A stretch of DNA of 32,603 nucleotides, from the NCBI RefSeq assembly GCF_000282455.1, contig NZ_AKJG01000065.1, positions 1 through 32,603 on the forward strand, written 5' to 3'. This DNA comes from Pseudomonas sp. GM74 (GTDB taxonomy: Bacteria > Pseudomonadota > Gammaproteobacteria > Pseudomonadales > Pseudomonadaceae). The position numbers and the translations under genes were made by a program. The notes below the pieces were generated by a model. It saw nothing but the letters and a program-made list of their open reading frames with translations, was not told where the DNA came from and searched no databases. Below are positions 8,871 through 18,641 of the stretch, piece after piece; within the stretch, counting starts at the first letter, position 1; each line of letters starts with the position of its first letter.

Positions 8871-9796
8871 TGGATATCGATCTGCTGAGCAATATTTTCT
8901 ACGCCATGGTCCGCTGCGGTACGCCGTTGCTGCTGGTGGCGCTGGGGGAGTTGATCTGCGAGAAAAGCGGCGTCCTCAACCTCGGCCAGGAAGGCATGAT
9001 GCTGTTTGGCGCGGTGATTGGTTTCATCGTCGCGTTCAACACCGGCCACCTGTGGCTCGGCGTGTTGCTGGCGATGCTCGCCGGGATGCTGTTGTCATCG
9101 CTGTTCGCCCTGGTGGCGCTGGTGTTCAACGCCAATCAGGTGGCCGCTGGTCTGGCCCTGACGATTTTCGGTGTGGGCCTGTCGACCTTCGTCGGGGCGG
9201 CGTGGGTCGGCAAGCCGCTGGCGGGGTTCGAGCCGATGGCGATTGCGTATTTGAGCGAGATCCCGCTGATCGGGCGGATGCTGTTTGCCCAGGACCTGTT
9301 GGTGTATCTGTCGTTCGTGCTGTTTGCGCTGGTGGCCTGGGTGATTCTGAAAAGCCGCGTCGGGCTGATCATTCAGGCGGTCGGGGAAAACCCGGATGCG
9401 GCCAGCGCCATGGGCGTGCCGGTGTTGGCGGTGCGCACTCTGGCGGTGTTGTTCGGCGGTGCGATGGCCGGGTTGGCCGGGGCATATCTGTCCCTGGCCT
9501 ACACACCGATGTGGGCGGAAAACATGAGTGCCGGGCGCGGCTGGATTGCCCTGGCGCTGGTGGTGTTCGCCAGTTGGCGGGTGTGGCGCCTGCTGCTCGG
9601 CGCGTACCTGTTCGGACTCGCCAGCATCCTGCACCTGGTGGCGCAGGGGTTGGGACTGGCAATTGCGTCCAGTCTGCTGGCGATGTTGCCGTATGTCGCG
9701 ACCATTGTGGTGCTGGTGCTGCTGTCCCGGGATGCGGTGCGCACACGGTTGTATGCGCCGGTTTCGTTGGGGCAGCCGTGGCAGGCTGGGCATTAG
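8870..9796 (+). CDS. Nucleoside ABC transporter permease 2
   Basis: Protein of 308 residues, BPD_transp_2 family (NupC/YufQ-like), with about eight to ten hydrophobic segments. The motif GELICEKSGVLNLGQEGMML (about 24-43) is the hallmark of this permease. The start ATG overlaps the upstream TGA (TGATG) and AGGAG lies 8 bases before it, so translation is coupled. A GTG one codon earlier is less likely. The operon appears to end at the REP doublet that follows. Confidence 0.93.
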   Translation: MDIDLLSNIFYAMVRCGTPLLLVALGELICEKSGVLNLGQEGMMLFGAVIGFIVAFNTGHLWLGVLLAMLAGMLLSSLFALVALVFNANQVAAGLALTIFGVGLSTFVGAAWVGKPLAGFEPMAIAYLSEIPLIGRMLFAQDLLVYLSFVLFALVAWVILKSRVGLIIQAVGENPDAASAMGVPVLAVRTLAVLFGGAMAGLAGAYLSLAYTPMWAENMSAGRGWIALALVVFASWRVWRLLLGAYLFGLASILHLVAQGLGLAIASSLLAMLPYVATIVVLVLLSRDAVRTRLYAPVSLGQPWQAGH

Positions 9797-9817
9797 GCGG
9801 TGACCGGACTGCCCCCC

Positions 9818-9911
9818 CTTCGCGGGCAAGCCCGCTCCCACAGGAATCGCTGGCATGGCAACAATCCAGATCACACAGCAGAACCTTGTGGGAGCGGGCT
9901 TGCTCGCGAAA
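9818..9911. repeat. REP doublet (REPIN) overlapping the end of a membrane-protein gene
   Basis: Two inverted REP palindromes (9818-9842 and 9887-9911) with a 44-base spacer. The right copy and part of the spacer are read as coding sequence by the minus-strand membrane protein. The doublet sits between convergent genes. Confidence 0.9.
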
Positions 9912-10305
9912 GGGCCCGAACAGGCAACACTTGAGCAATGCCCCACGCCAATTCAAACACCAGAAAAACCACCAGAATCGAACTCGCGCCATGAACCAGG
10001 GCATAAGCCTGCCAAGCCGAGAACAGGAATCTGCCCACGGCGTCATACCGCCCATAAACCTGCTGCGGATCACGAATCCGCAGCACCGCCCATACGCAGA
10101 CGATCGACCCCAGCAGATTCGCCATCAACATGTGCACCGGTTCGAACGGTGGCAGCTCGCCGGGCAAACTCAACGCCTGACTCACCCCCGTCAAAACCCC
10201 ATGCAACGCTGCAAAACTCCACGGCGTGACAAATGCGAGCATCACGATCAGGTCATACCAGGCACTGCCTTGCACCAACCGGCGATATTGCGTTGTAGTC
10301 CACAT
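9871..10305 (-). CDS. Small four-helix membrane protein with a REP-encoded tail
   Basis: Protein of 144 residues, family not recognised. Hydrophobic stretches include LIVMLAFVTPWSFAALHGVL, MLMANLLGSIVCVWAVLRI and ASSILVVFLVFELAWGIAQV, suggesting about four membrane helices. The start at 10305 is chosen because GGAG lies 8 bases upstream; the ATG at 10311 is only 2 bases from it. The last 13 codons (LSRASPLPQGSAV) are read from the REP doublet, so the true C-terminus was probably altered by that repeat. It is divergent from a MerR regulator, and a MerR-type promoter points at this gene. Confidence 0.75.
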   Translation of the reverse strand: MWTTTQYRRLVQGSAWYDLIVMLAFVTPWSFAALHGVLTGVSQALSLPGELPPFEPVHMLMANLLGSIVCVWAVLRIRDPQQVYGRYDAVGRFLFSAWQAYALVHGASSILVVFLVFELAWGIAQVLPVRALSRASPLPQGSAV

Positions 10306-10337
10306 CGACATTGCTCCATCAATTCAGGGAGCAACAA

Positions 10338-10368
10338 GGCTAAAGCCTGGAGTATGCTCCAGGGTCAA
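10338..10368 (-). promoter_or_regulatory. MerR-type operator/promoter driving the membrane protein
   Basis: On the minus strand: TTGACC (-35, 10368-10363), a 19-bp spacer, then TTAGCC as -10. The spacer contains a perfect 7-bp dyad CCTGGAG-TATG-CTCCAGG (10346-10363). A long 19-bp spacer with a central dyad is the hallmark of promoters activated by MerR proteins. The polarity is toward the membrane-protein gene, not toward the merR gene. Confidence 0.7.
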
Positions 10369-10387
10369 GCCCCCTCGAGACGTCATG

Positions 10388-10744
10388 ATGCGCATCGGTG
10401 AATTATCCCAGGCCAGCGCCGTCAGCCGCGACACGCTACGCTTTTACGAGCAGCGCGGATTGATCGCTGCACAACGCAGCGCCAATGGGTATCGAGACTA
10501 TCCGCCAGACATGGTGCAACTGGTGCAGTACATCAAGACCGCTCAACGACTGGGTTTTACCCTCGGCGAGATCGGCAACAGCGTCGCTACAATCTGGCAG
10601 TCGCCCGATCCGGACAGCGCCGTCACGCAACTGCTGCAAGACAAACTCAAACTGATCGAAGCCCGCATGGCCGAACTCGGCGCGCTGCGCGACGAGTTGC
10701 AACAACGGCTCGGGCAACAGTGTCCATTGAATCCACGACTCTGA
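10388..10744 (+). CDS. MerR-family transcriptional regulator
   Basis: Protein of 118 residues. The N-terminal MerR DNA-binding domain is MRIGELSQASAVSRDTLRFY, then EQRGLIAAQRSANGYRDYP. A coiled-coil dimerisation helix follows (about 75-110). The effector end is short (QQCPLNPRL) with a single Cys and no CxxxC or C-x7-C metal loop, so it is probably not a copper or mercury sensor. ATG occurs twice in tandem (10385, 10388); the second has better spacing to GAGA. The divergent operator suggests it activates the membrane-protein gene. The SDR gene starts 19 bases downstream and is probably co-transcribed. Confidence 0.88.
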   Translation: MRIGELSQASAVSRDTLRFYEQRGLIAAQRSANGYRDYPPDMVQLVQYIKTAQRLGFTLGEIGNSVATIWQSPDPDSAVTQLLQDKLKLIEARMAELGALRDELQQRLGQQCPLNPRL

Positions 10745-10763
10745 ATTTTCAAGGAAGCCACTC

Positions 10764-11453
10764 ATGTCCAAGGCAAAAACCGCACTCATCATCGGCGCCT
10801 CCCGGGGGCTTGGCCTCGGTCTGGTGAAAACCCTGCTGGCCGATGGCTGGCAAGTCACCGCTACCGTGCGCGATCCGCAAAAAGCCGAAGCCTTGCAGGC
10901 CCTGGGCAATGTGCGGATCGAAAAGCTCGACATGGACGATCAGCCGGCGGTGTCCACCCTGAGCCAACAACTCAAGGGAGACGTGTTTGACCTTTTGTTC
11001 GTCAATGCCGGGGTCAAGGGGCCGGATGTCCAGACGCCGAACGGCGGCGCGACAATGGCCGAAGTCGGTCAGCTGTTTTTCACCAACGCCGTGGCGCCGA
11101 TCAACCTGGCCCAGCGTTTTGTCGAGCAACTGCGCCCGGACACCGGCGTGCTGGCGTTCATGAGTTCGGTGCTGGGCAGCGTGACCATGCCCGATGCGCC
11201 GGAACTGGCACTGTACAAGGCCAGCAAGGCGGCGCTGAATTCCATGACCAACAGCTTTGTCACTCAGTTGGGGGAAACCGGGCTCACCGTACTGTCGTTG
11301 CACCCGGGCTGGGTGAAGACCGACATGGGCGGTGAAGGCGCGGACATCGATGTGGAAACCAGCACCCGTGGCCTGGTTGATCAGGTGAATGCGTATGTCG
11401 GCAAGGGCGGGCATCACTTCATCAATTACCGGGGCGAAACCATTCCCTGGTAA
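10764..11453 (+). CDS. Short-chain dehydrogenase/reductase
   Basis: Protein of 229 residues, classical SDR fold, NAD(P)-dependent, cytosolic. The cofactor motif GASRGLG lies at 11-17, the FVNAG strand in the middle, and the catalytic S (MSSVLGS) with Y151-x3-K155 (LYKASKAAL). HPGWVKTDMGG follows the active site, as in the C-factor/CsgA-like SDR subgroup. AAGGAAG precedes the ATG. It sits behind the MerR gene and before a REP doublet. The substrate is unknown. Confidence 0.9.
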   Translation: MSKAKTALIIGASRGLGLGLVKTLLADGWQVTATVRDPQKAEALQALGNVRIEKLDMDDQPAVSTLSQQLKGDVFDLLFVNAGVKGPDVQTPNGGATMAEVGQLFFTNAVAPINLAQRFVEQLRPDTGVLAFMSSVLGSVTMPDAPELALYKASKAALNSMTNSFVTQLGETGLTVLSLHPGWVKTDMGGEGADIDVETSTRGLVDQVNAYVGKGGHHFINYRGETIPW

Positions 11454-11468
11454 CCCCTCAGATCAAAA

Positions 11469-11557
11469 TGTGGGAGCGGGCTTGCTCGCGAAAGCGTAGT
11501 GTCAGCCAACATCAACGTTGTAGTTACACCGTCTTCGCGAGCAAGCCCGCGCCCACA
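11469..11557. repeat. REP doublet (REPIN) after the SDR gene
   Basis: Inverted REP copies at about 11469-11493 and 11533-11557. The right copy has a G for T change (GCGCCCACA). The spacer resembles that of the doublet at 4209-4298 (ATCAAcGTTGT...ACACCGTCTTCGCGAG), so these two belong to the same REPIN subtype. Confidence 0.88.
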
Positions 11558-11707
11558 GGATGACTCTTCGTCTGGTCGGGTTGGGCTTGCCCGCCAGAGC
11601 GTTTTGATCGAAACTGCCCACCTCGCCTCCCCGGCGAACCTGGATCAGCAGACAGGGCAACACTGAGCTGGCAACCCTGAACCCAACTTTCAGAGGAGCC
11701 GGCCAAC

Positions 11708-13066
11708 ATGCCTGCGACCCGTACCTGGTTAAAAAATCCCCTCGCCATTTTCACCTCCAACGGTCTCGATGCCCGTGGCGGCCTGGTGCTGCAAGACGGT
11801 TTGATCGTCGAAGTACTCGGTGCCGGTCAACAACCGTCCGCACCGTGCAATGAAGTGTTCGACGCCCGCGAGCATGTGATCCTGCCGGGCCTGATCAACA
11901 CCCATCACCACTTCTATCAAACCCTGACCCGCGCCTGGGCGCCGGTGGTCAACCAGCCGCTGTTCCCGTGGCTGAAAACCCTGTACCCAGTCTGGGCACG
12001 CCTGACCCCGGAAAAGCTCGCCCTCGCCACCAAGGTCGCGCTGGCCGAACTGCTACTGTCCGGTTGCACCACCGCGGCCGACCACCACTACCTGTTCCCG
12101 GAAGGTCTGGAAAACGCGATCGACGTGCAAGTCGAGAGCGTTCGCGAACTGGGCATGCGCGCCATGCTGACCCGCGGCTCCATGAGCCTCGGTGAAAAGG
12201 ACGGTGGCCTGCCGCCGCAACAGACCGTGCAGGAAGGCGAAGTGATCCTCGCCGATAGCCAGCGCCTGATCGCCGAGTACCACGAACGCGGTGACGGCGC
12301 GCAAATCCAGATCGCCCTGGCACCCTGCTCGCCGTTCTCGGTGACCCCGGAAATCATGTCGGCCAGCGCCGAGCTGGCGAACAAACTCGACGTGCGCCTG
12401 CACACCCACCTGGCAGAAACCCTCGACGAAGAAGATTTCTGCCTGCAACGCTTCGGCCTGCGCACCGTAGACTATCTGGACAGTGTCGGCTGGCTCGGCC
12501 CGCGTACCTGGCTGGCCCATGGCATCCATTTCAACCCGGATGAAATCGCCCGCCTCGGCGCCGCCGGCACCGGCATCTGCCATTGCCCAAGCTCGAACAT
12601 GCGCCTGGCCTCGGGCATCTGCCCGAGCATCGAGCTGACCGATGCCGGAGCCTTGCTTGGTTTGGGCGTGGACGGTTCGGCGTCCAACGATGCCTCGAAC
12701 ATGATGCTCGAAGCGCGTCAGGCGCTATACATCCAGCGCCTGCGTTACGGCGCAGAAAAAATCACCCCGGAACGCGTGTTGGGCTGGGCGACCAAGGGTT
12801 CGGCGAGCCTGCTGGGTCGTACCGATATCGGCGAGTTGGCGGTGGGCAAGCAGGCTGACCTGGCGATGTTCAAGCTCGATGAACTGCGCTTCTCCGGCAG
12901 CCATGATCCGGTCTCGGCGTTGCTCCTGTGTGGCGCCGATCGCGCGGATCGAGTGATGGTCGGTGGCAAGTGGCGGGTGATCGATGGGCAGGTCGAAGGG
13001 CTGGATCTGAAGGGGTTGATTGCTGATCACAGCCAGGCGGCTCGGCAGTTGATTGCCGGGACCTGA
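11708..13066 (+). CDS. 8-Oxoguanine deaminase
   Basis: Protein of 452 residues, amidohydrolase superfamily, cytosolic. It hydrolyses 8-oxoguanine to urate and ammonia; guanine is a weaker alternative substrate in the family. Metal and catalytic residues seen: H66 and H68 in INTHHHFYQ, H232/H234 in HTHLAE, H271 in AHGIHF, and D322 in GVDGSASNDASN. The N-terminus MPATRTWLKNPLAIFT and overall length match P. aeruginosa Pa0142, which was characterised as an 8-oxoguanine deaminase. GAGGAG precedes the ATG. It lies between the transporter permeases and their likely periplasmic binding protein, consistent with salvage of oxidised purines. Generic annotation would call it hydroxydechloroatrazine ethylaminohydrolase-like or guanine deaminase. 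Confidence 0.88.
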   Translation: MPATRTWLKNPLAIFTSNGLDARGGLVLQDGLIVEVLGAGQQPSAPCNEVFDAREHVILPGLINTHHHFYQTLTRAWAPVVNQPLFPWLKTLYPVWARLTPEKLALATKVALAELLLSGCTTAADHHYLFPEGLENAIDVQVESVRELGMRAMLTRGSMSLGEKDGGLPPQQTVQEGEVILADSQRLIAEYHERGDGAQIQIALAPCSPFSVTPEIMSASAELANKLDVRLHTHLAETLDEEDFCLQRFGLRTVDYLDSVGWLGPRTWLAHGIHFNPDEIARLGAAGTGICHCPSSNMRLASGICPSIELTDAGALLGLGVDGSASNDASNMMLEARQALYIQRLRYGAEKITPERVLGWATKGSASLLGRTDIGELAVGKQADLAMFKLDELRFSGSHDPVSALLLCGADRADRVMVGGKWRVIDGQVEGLDLKGLIADHSQAARQLIAGT

Positions 13067-13084
13067 TACAACACCGATTAAAAC

Positions 13085-13112
13085 TGTGGGAGCGGGCTTG
13101 CTCGCCCCCACA
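13085..13112. repeat. Solitary, shortened REP palindrome
   Basis: TGTGGGAGCGGGCTTGCTCG followed by CCCCCACA, a single REP whose outer arms TGTGGG/CCCACA pair. It lies between the deaminase and the periplasmic binding protein gene. The rest of the 249-base gap to 13315 holds no recognisable feature except the ribosome site of the next gene. Confidence 0.75.
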
Positions 13113-13315
13113 TTGGTTTTGTGGATTGGCGCACCAGTGGATGGCAGCTGTGCAAGGACATGCACTGTTATCGGACTTCAAGGACCTGTCGCGAGCCTGC
13201 ACGCGATGGCATCACCGCGGATTCATGTTTTGTTGTCTTGTTGGTCAGCAATTTGCATTGCCCTGTGCAAGCCAGAGAGCCCAGCCAACCTCACAACAAA
13301 ATGGAGTTCCAATTC

Positions 13316-14398
13316 ATGCACAACCGTCCGTTGAAGAAGCTGCTTTGCGCCGTTGCGGCAGCCATCGGTTTGAGCGCCAGCCTGACCGCCGCAGCCTCCG
13401 ATCCGCTGAAAGTCGGCTTCGTCTATATCGGTCCGATCGGTGACCACGGCTGGACGTATCAGCATGAACAGGGGCGCAAGGAACTCGCGGAAAAATTCGG
13501 CTCGCAGATCACCACCAACTACGTGGAAAACGTCGCCGAAGGCGCCGACGCCGAGCGGGTGATCCGCAACATGGCCAAGGACAAATACGACCTGATCTTC
13601 ACCACCTCCTTCGGCTACATGAACCCGACCGTGAAAGTCGCCAAGCAGTTTCCCAAGGTGACCTTCGAACACGCCACCGGCTACAAGCAGGACAAGAACC
13701 TCGGCACTTACCTGGCGCGCACTTACGAGGGCCGCTACGTCGGCGGTTTCCTTGCGGCGAAGATGACCAAGACCAAGAAAATCGGCTACGTCGCCTCGTT
13801 CCCGATCCCGGAAGTGATCCGCGATATCAACGCCATCCAGCTGGCCCTGAACAAGTACAACCCCGGCACCGAGATCAAGGTGGTATGGGTCAACTCATGG
13901 TTCGATCCGGGCAAGGAAGCGGACGCAGCCAACGCGTTGATCGACCAGGGTGTGGACGTGGTGTTCCAGCACACCGACAGCCCCGCGCCGATCCAGGCCG
14001 CCGAACGTCGTGGCGTGTATGCCGTGGGCTACGCTTCGGACATGGCGCACTTCGGGCCAAAAGCGGTGCTGACATCCATCGTCAACGACTGGGGCCCGCA
14101 CTACGTTCAGGCAACCCAGAGCGTGATCGACCATGACTGGAAATCCCGGGACTACTGGGGTGGTTTGAAGGAAGGCACCGTTGAACTGCCGATCAGCGAC
14201 CTGGTGCCGGCGACGGTGAAGAGCGAAGCCGAGCAGCTCATCGCCGACATCAAGAGCGGTGCGCTGCAACTGTTCACCGGGCCGATCAAGGATCAGGCCG
14301 GGGTCGAGAAAATCCCGGCGGGCGTGAGCGCGACCACGGCGGAACTGGCGTCGATGAATTACTACGTGGAAGGCATGAAGTCCGAAATACCGAAGTAA
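13316..14398 (+). CDS. BMP-family periplasmic nucleoside/purine-binding protein
   Basis: Protein of 360 residues. The signal peptide has K7-K8, a hydrophobic core (LLCAVAAAIGLSASL) and probable cleavage after A27 (TAAA-SDP). The BMP (PnrA-like) domain begins VGFVYIGPIGDHGWTYQHEQ, with later TTSFGYMNP, ARTYEGRYVGGF and VVFQHTDSPAP typical of the Gram-negative branch. No lipobox Cys is seen, so it is a soluble periplasmic protein. GGAG precedes the ATG at 13316; an in-frame ATG 15 bases earlier is possible but poorly placed. It is the likely substrate-binding subunit of the ABC transporter at 6187-9796, from which it is separated by 3.5 kb. Confidence 0.9.
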   Translation: MHNRPLKKLLCAVAAAIGLSASLTAAASDPLKVGFVYIGPIGDHGWTYQHEQGRKELAEKFGSQITTNYVENVAEGADAERVIRNMAKDKYDLIFTTSFGYMNPTVKVAKQFPKVTFEHATGYKQDKNLGTYLARTYEGRYVGGFLAAKMTKTKKIGYVASFPIPEVIRDINAIQLALNKYNPGTEIKVVWVNSWFDPGKEADAANALIDQGVDVVFQHTDSPAPIQAAERRGVYAVGYASDMAHFGPKAVLTSIVNDWGPHYVQATQSVIDHDWKSRDYWGGLKEGTVELPISDLVPATVKSEAEQLIADIKSGALQLFTGPIKDQAGVEKIPAGVSATTAELASMNYYVEGMKSEIPK

Positions 14399-14423
14399 CG
14401 TTTCAACCAGAACACAAAACCCC

Positions 14424-14446
14424 TGTGGGAGCGGGCTTGCTCCCAC
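14424..14446. repeat. Minimal REP hairpin
   Basis: TGTGGGAGC and GCTCCCACA form perfect 9-bp arms around a 5-base loop (GGGCTT-type core). It lies in the 79-base gap before the oxygenase gene. Confidence 0.75.
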
Positions 14447-14477
14447 ATTGGATCTTCAGCGCTCTTAAGGATTGCGC

Positions 14478-16479
<2,002 letters not shown>

Positions 16480-16500
16480 GGCTCAGTGCTGAAGCGCCCG

Positions 16501-16526
16501 GCGGGAGCGCGTTTTTTCGCTCCCGC
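16501..16526. terminator. Hairpin between convergent deaminase and ArsR genes
   Basis: Perfect 9-bp arms GCGGGAGCG (16501-16509) and CGCTCCCGC (16518-16526) around a loop containing six Ts. It lies between two converging stop codons. There is no U-run after the stem on either strand, so termination efficiency is uncertain. Confidence 0.55.
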
Positions 16527-16535
16527 AACGGTGTA

Positions 16536-17270
16536 CTAAAGCGCCATTTCCAGCTCGCTTTCCTTGGCAAAGCGGTGGATCTCGCGTTGCCCGGAGGCGG
16601 TCACTTGCAAGGCTCTGGAATCGTTGGGCAGGCTCAGCCAACCCGACTGCATGAACAGTTGCAACAATGCCGCGCCCAGCGAGCCGCCCATGTGCGGGCG
16701 TCTTTCGCTCCAGTCAGGGCACGCGCAGGCAACCCTGCCGTTGTGATGAGCCAGCGCCTGGATGAACACGCCCCGTGCCGCCAACTCCGTCGCGCCCTTG
16801 AGCGTGACCGTGACCCGCTGATCAAACTGCTCTATCCAGCCAGCCTCCAGTAATCGCTGATACAGATCGGCGGACAGGGTGCCCCCCAGGTGATCGTCGC
16901 ACAGTCGGGCACTCAGCAACGACGAACGCAGCGCCCGGGGTTTGGCCAGAGGTGCACTGCGTTTGAAGACGTCCGGAATGTCCAGGGGGGCGCTGGCGAG
17001 AGTCGCACTGGCCAGCGCTTCGATTGCCGCCCCGACTTCGGGAGCGGCCAGGCGGAAAAAGCGTTTGCGGCCGCGGTTTTCAACCCTCAGCAGGCCTCCG
17101 GCGGACAAACGTCCCAGGTGTGCACTGGCCGAAGACGGCGACAGGCCGGCCAGCAATGCCAGCTCTTCGGTTGCTCGCGCCGAACCGTCCATCAAGGCCC
17201 ACATCATTGCGCTGCGCTTTGGGTCAGCCAGCAATGTGGCGATCTGGCTGATGCAAGGTGCATGTTCCAT
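16536..17270 (-). CDS. ArsR-type winged-helix regulator with C-terminal Cys motif
   Basis: Protein of 244 residues. The N-terminal ArsR-like winged helix is ISQIATLLADPKRSAMMWAL, then TEELALLAGLSPSSASAHLG as the recognition helix, and VENRGRKRFFRL as the wing. The C-terminal 130 residues are unlike simple ArsR repressors and contain VACACPDWSERRPHMGG, a conserved Cys/His-rich element. No CxC arsenic site is seen in the alpha-3 helix. The start at 17270 has GGGAG 7 bases upstream. The inducer and target are unknown. It follows the LysR gene on the same strand after a 315-base gap, so it has its own promoter. Confidence 0.82.
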   Translation of the reverse strand: MEHAPCISQIATLLADPKRSAMMWALMDGSARATEELALLAGLSPSSASAHLGRLSAGGLLRVENRGRKRFFRLAAPEVGAAIEALASATLASAPLDIPDVFKRSAPLAKPRALRSSLLSARLCDDHLGGTLSADLYQRLLEAGWIEQFDQRVTVTLKGATELAARGVFIQALAHHNGRVACACPDWSERRPHMGGSLGAALLQLFMQSGWLSLPNDSRALQVTASGQREIHRFAKESELEMAL

Positions 17271-17585
17271 GTATTCACTCCCTGTTGAATCGTTTCGTCT
17301 ACTGCCCAGAGACATCGTGACCAGTAATGTGTCGTCGGCCAATCCGTGGAAACTGCCATAAACCCGGCAACGCCTTGTTCACACATTGGCGCTGCCTGGC
17401 CGATGCTGCGTAAGCCAGAAGGATGACCGTGCAGACGGGCCGACTCGAACGTGGACCCGCCATTGGGGATCGACGTTACTGACATGATGAGGGCGCTAGT
17501 ATATGCGGGTTGGTCGGCGGATCCTTTCCTCCGCCCGGCGTAGGTGCTGATCGTACCTGAGGGAAATTTCTCTTTTTTCGTGCGA
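17271..17585. other. Gap between LysR and ArsR genes
   Basis: This 315-base stretch on the minus side should hold the ArsR gene's promoter. I see only a weak GGCGGA/TCCGCC hairpin at 17516-17535, just past the LysR stop. No gene, REP or clear promoter is recognisable. Confidence 0.5.
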
Positions 17586-18515
17586 CTAAAGATCGATTTT
17601 CGAAAAGCCTGGAAATTGACTGCTCAAAAGGATGCATCGACTGACAAGCATTTCGCGCAACAGGTTTACCGGCTTACTCAATTGTGCGCGATGGGCGCAC
17701 AACAGATTCAACGGTGCGCGCTCACAGAGCAGCTCCGGCATCAGCACCTTCAAGCGGCCGGCCAGTACATCGGCGGCCACATCGAGCCAGGACTTGTAAG
17801 CGATCCCGGCACCTGCCACGGCCCAAAGGCGCACGACATCGGCATCGTCACTGAAACGATCGCCGCTGACGGTCAGGCTGACCTCGCGTTTGCCGTCGTG
17901 AAAACTCCAGTGATCGTGGACCCGGCTGCCGAGCATGTATAACAGGCAATTGTGCTGTGCCAGTTGCTCCAGATGCCGCGGCTCACCATGCCGGGCCAGA
18001 TAGCCGGGAGCGGCGCACAACACCCGGCGGTTCTGCGGGGCGATGGGCAGTGCCACCAGGCTGGAGTCCTCCGGTTCACCGTAGCGCAGGGCAATGTCTA
18101 CCGGTTGGCGAAACAGGTCGGCGATGCGGTCCCCCAGCAGCAGGCGCACGGTGAGCTTCGGATGCTCGCGTTGAAACTCGTCCAGCCAGGGCAGCAGCAG
18201 ATTGCGGCCAAAGTCCGACGGCGCCGACAGTTGCAGCACCCCGCTGACCTGGTCCTGACCACTGGCCAGCAATCGCCGACCCTCGTCAAGATTGCTCAGG
18301 GCCGCGCGGGCGTATTCGAGAAAGCCCTCGCCTTCAGCGGTCAGGCGCAGGCTACGGGTCGAGCGGGCCAACAATCGGGCCCCGAGTTGCTGTTCGATGC
18401 GCTTGAGCGCGGCACTGGCCACCGCCGCCGACATGTCCATGCCCCGCGCGGCGGCGGACAGACTGCCCAGGTCCGCCGCCCGGACAAACAACTGCAAGTC
18501 ATCGAAACGCAGCAT
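17586..18515 (-). CDS. LysR-family transcriptional regulator
   Basis: Protein of 309 residues. The winged HTH (FDDLQLFVRAADLGSLSAAA, SAALKRIEQQLGARLLARST) is followed by an effector-binding domain with the CrgA-like pattern GVLQLSAPSDFGRNLLLPWL and DIALRYGEPEDSSL. The ATG at 18515 is chosen; a GTG three codons earlier is possible. It is divergent from a quinone oxidoreductase gene with a 126-base shared promoter region, so it probably regulates that gene, likely in response to an electrophile or quinone (inference from context). Confidence 0.88.
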   Translation of the reverse strand: MLRFDDLQLFVRAADLGSLSAAARGMDMSAAVASAALKRIEQQLGARLLARSTRSLRLTAEGEGFLEYARAALSNLDEGRRLLASGQDQVSGVLQLSAPSDFGRNLLLPWLDEFQREHPKLTVRLLLGDRIADLFRQPVDIALRYGEPEDSSLVALPIAPQNRRVLCAAPGYLARHGEPRHLEQLAQHNCLLYMLGSRVHDHWSFHDGKREVSLTVSGDRFSDDADVVRLWAVAGAGIAYKSWLDVAADVLAGRLKVLMPELLCERAPLNLLCAHRAQLSKPVNLLREMLVSRCILLSSQFPGFSKIDL

Positions 18516-18544
18516 CAAGAGCACCGATTATCAAAAAAATATTG

Positions 18545-18560
18545 AAAGAGACTGCTCTTT
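18545..18560. promoter_or_regulatory. Inverted repeat in the divergent LysR/oxidoreductase promoter
   Basis: AAAGAG-ACTG-CTCTTT, a perfect 6-bp dyad in the 126-base region between the two divergent start codons. Its position suits a LysR recognition site, but it does not show the T-N11-A form clearly. Confidence 0.35.
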
Positions 18561-18641
18561 TAGCCGGTTTTATCTTCAGGAGAAATAGCCAATCATCTGA
18601 CCCATCGAATCTCTTCTTTTACTAGTGTTCCGGAGCCGCCC

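Noticed and set aside
17204..17485. 93-codon minus-strand frame spanning the ArsR start
   Set aside because: Overlaps the ArsR gene in another frame and lacks any recognisable domain.
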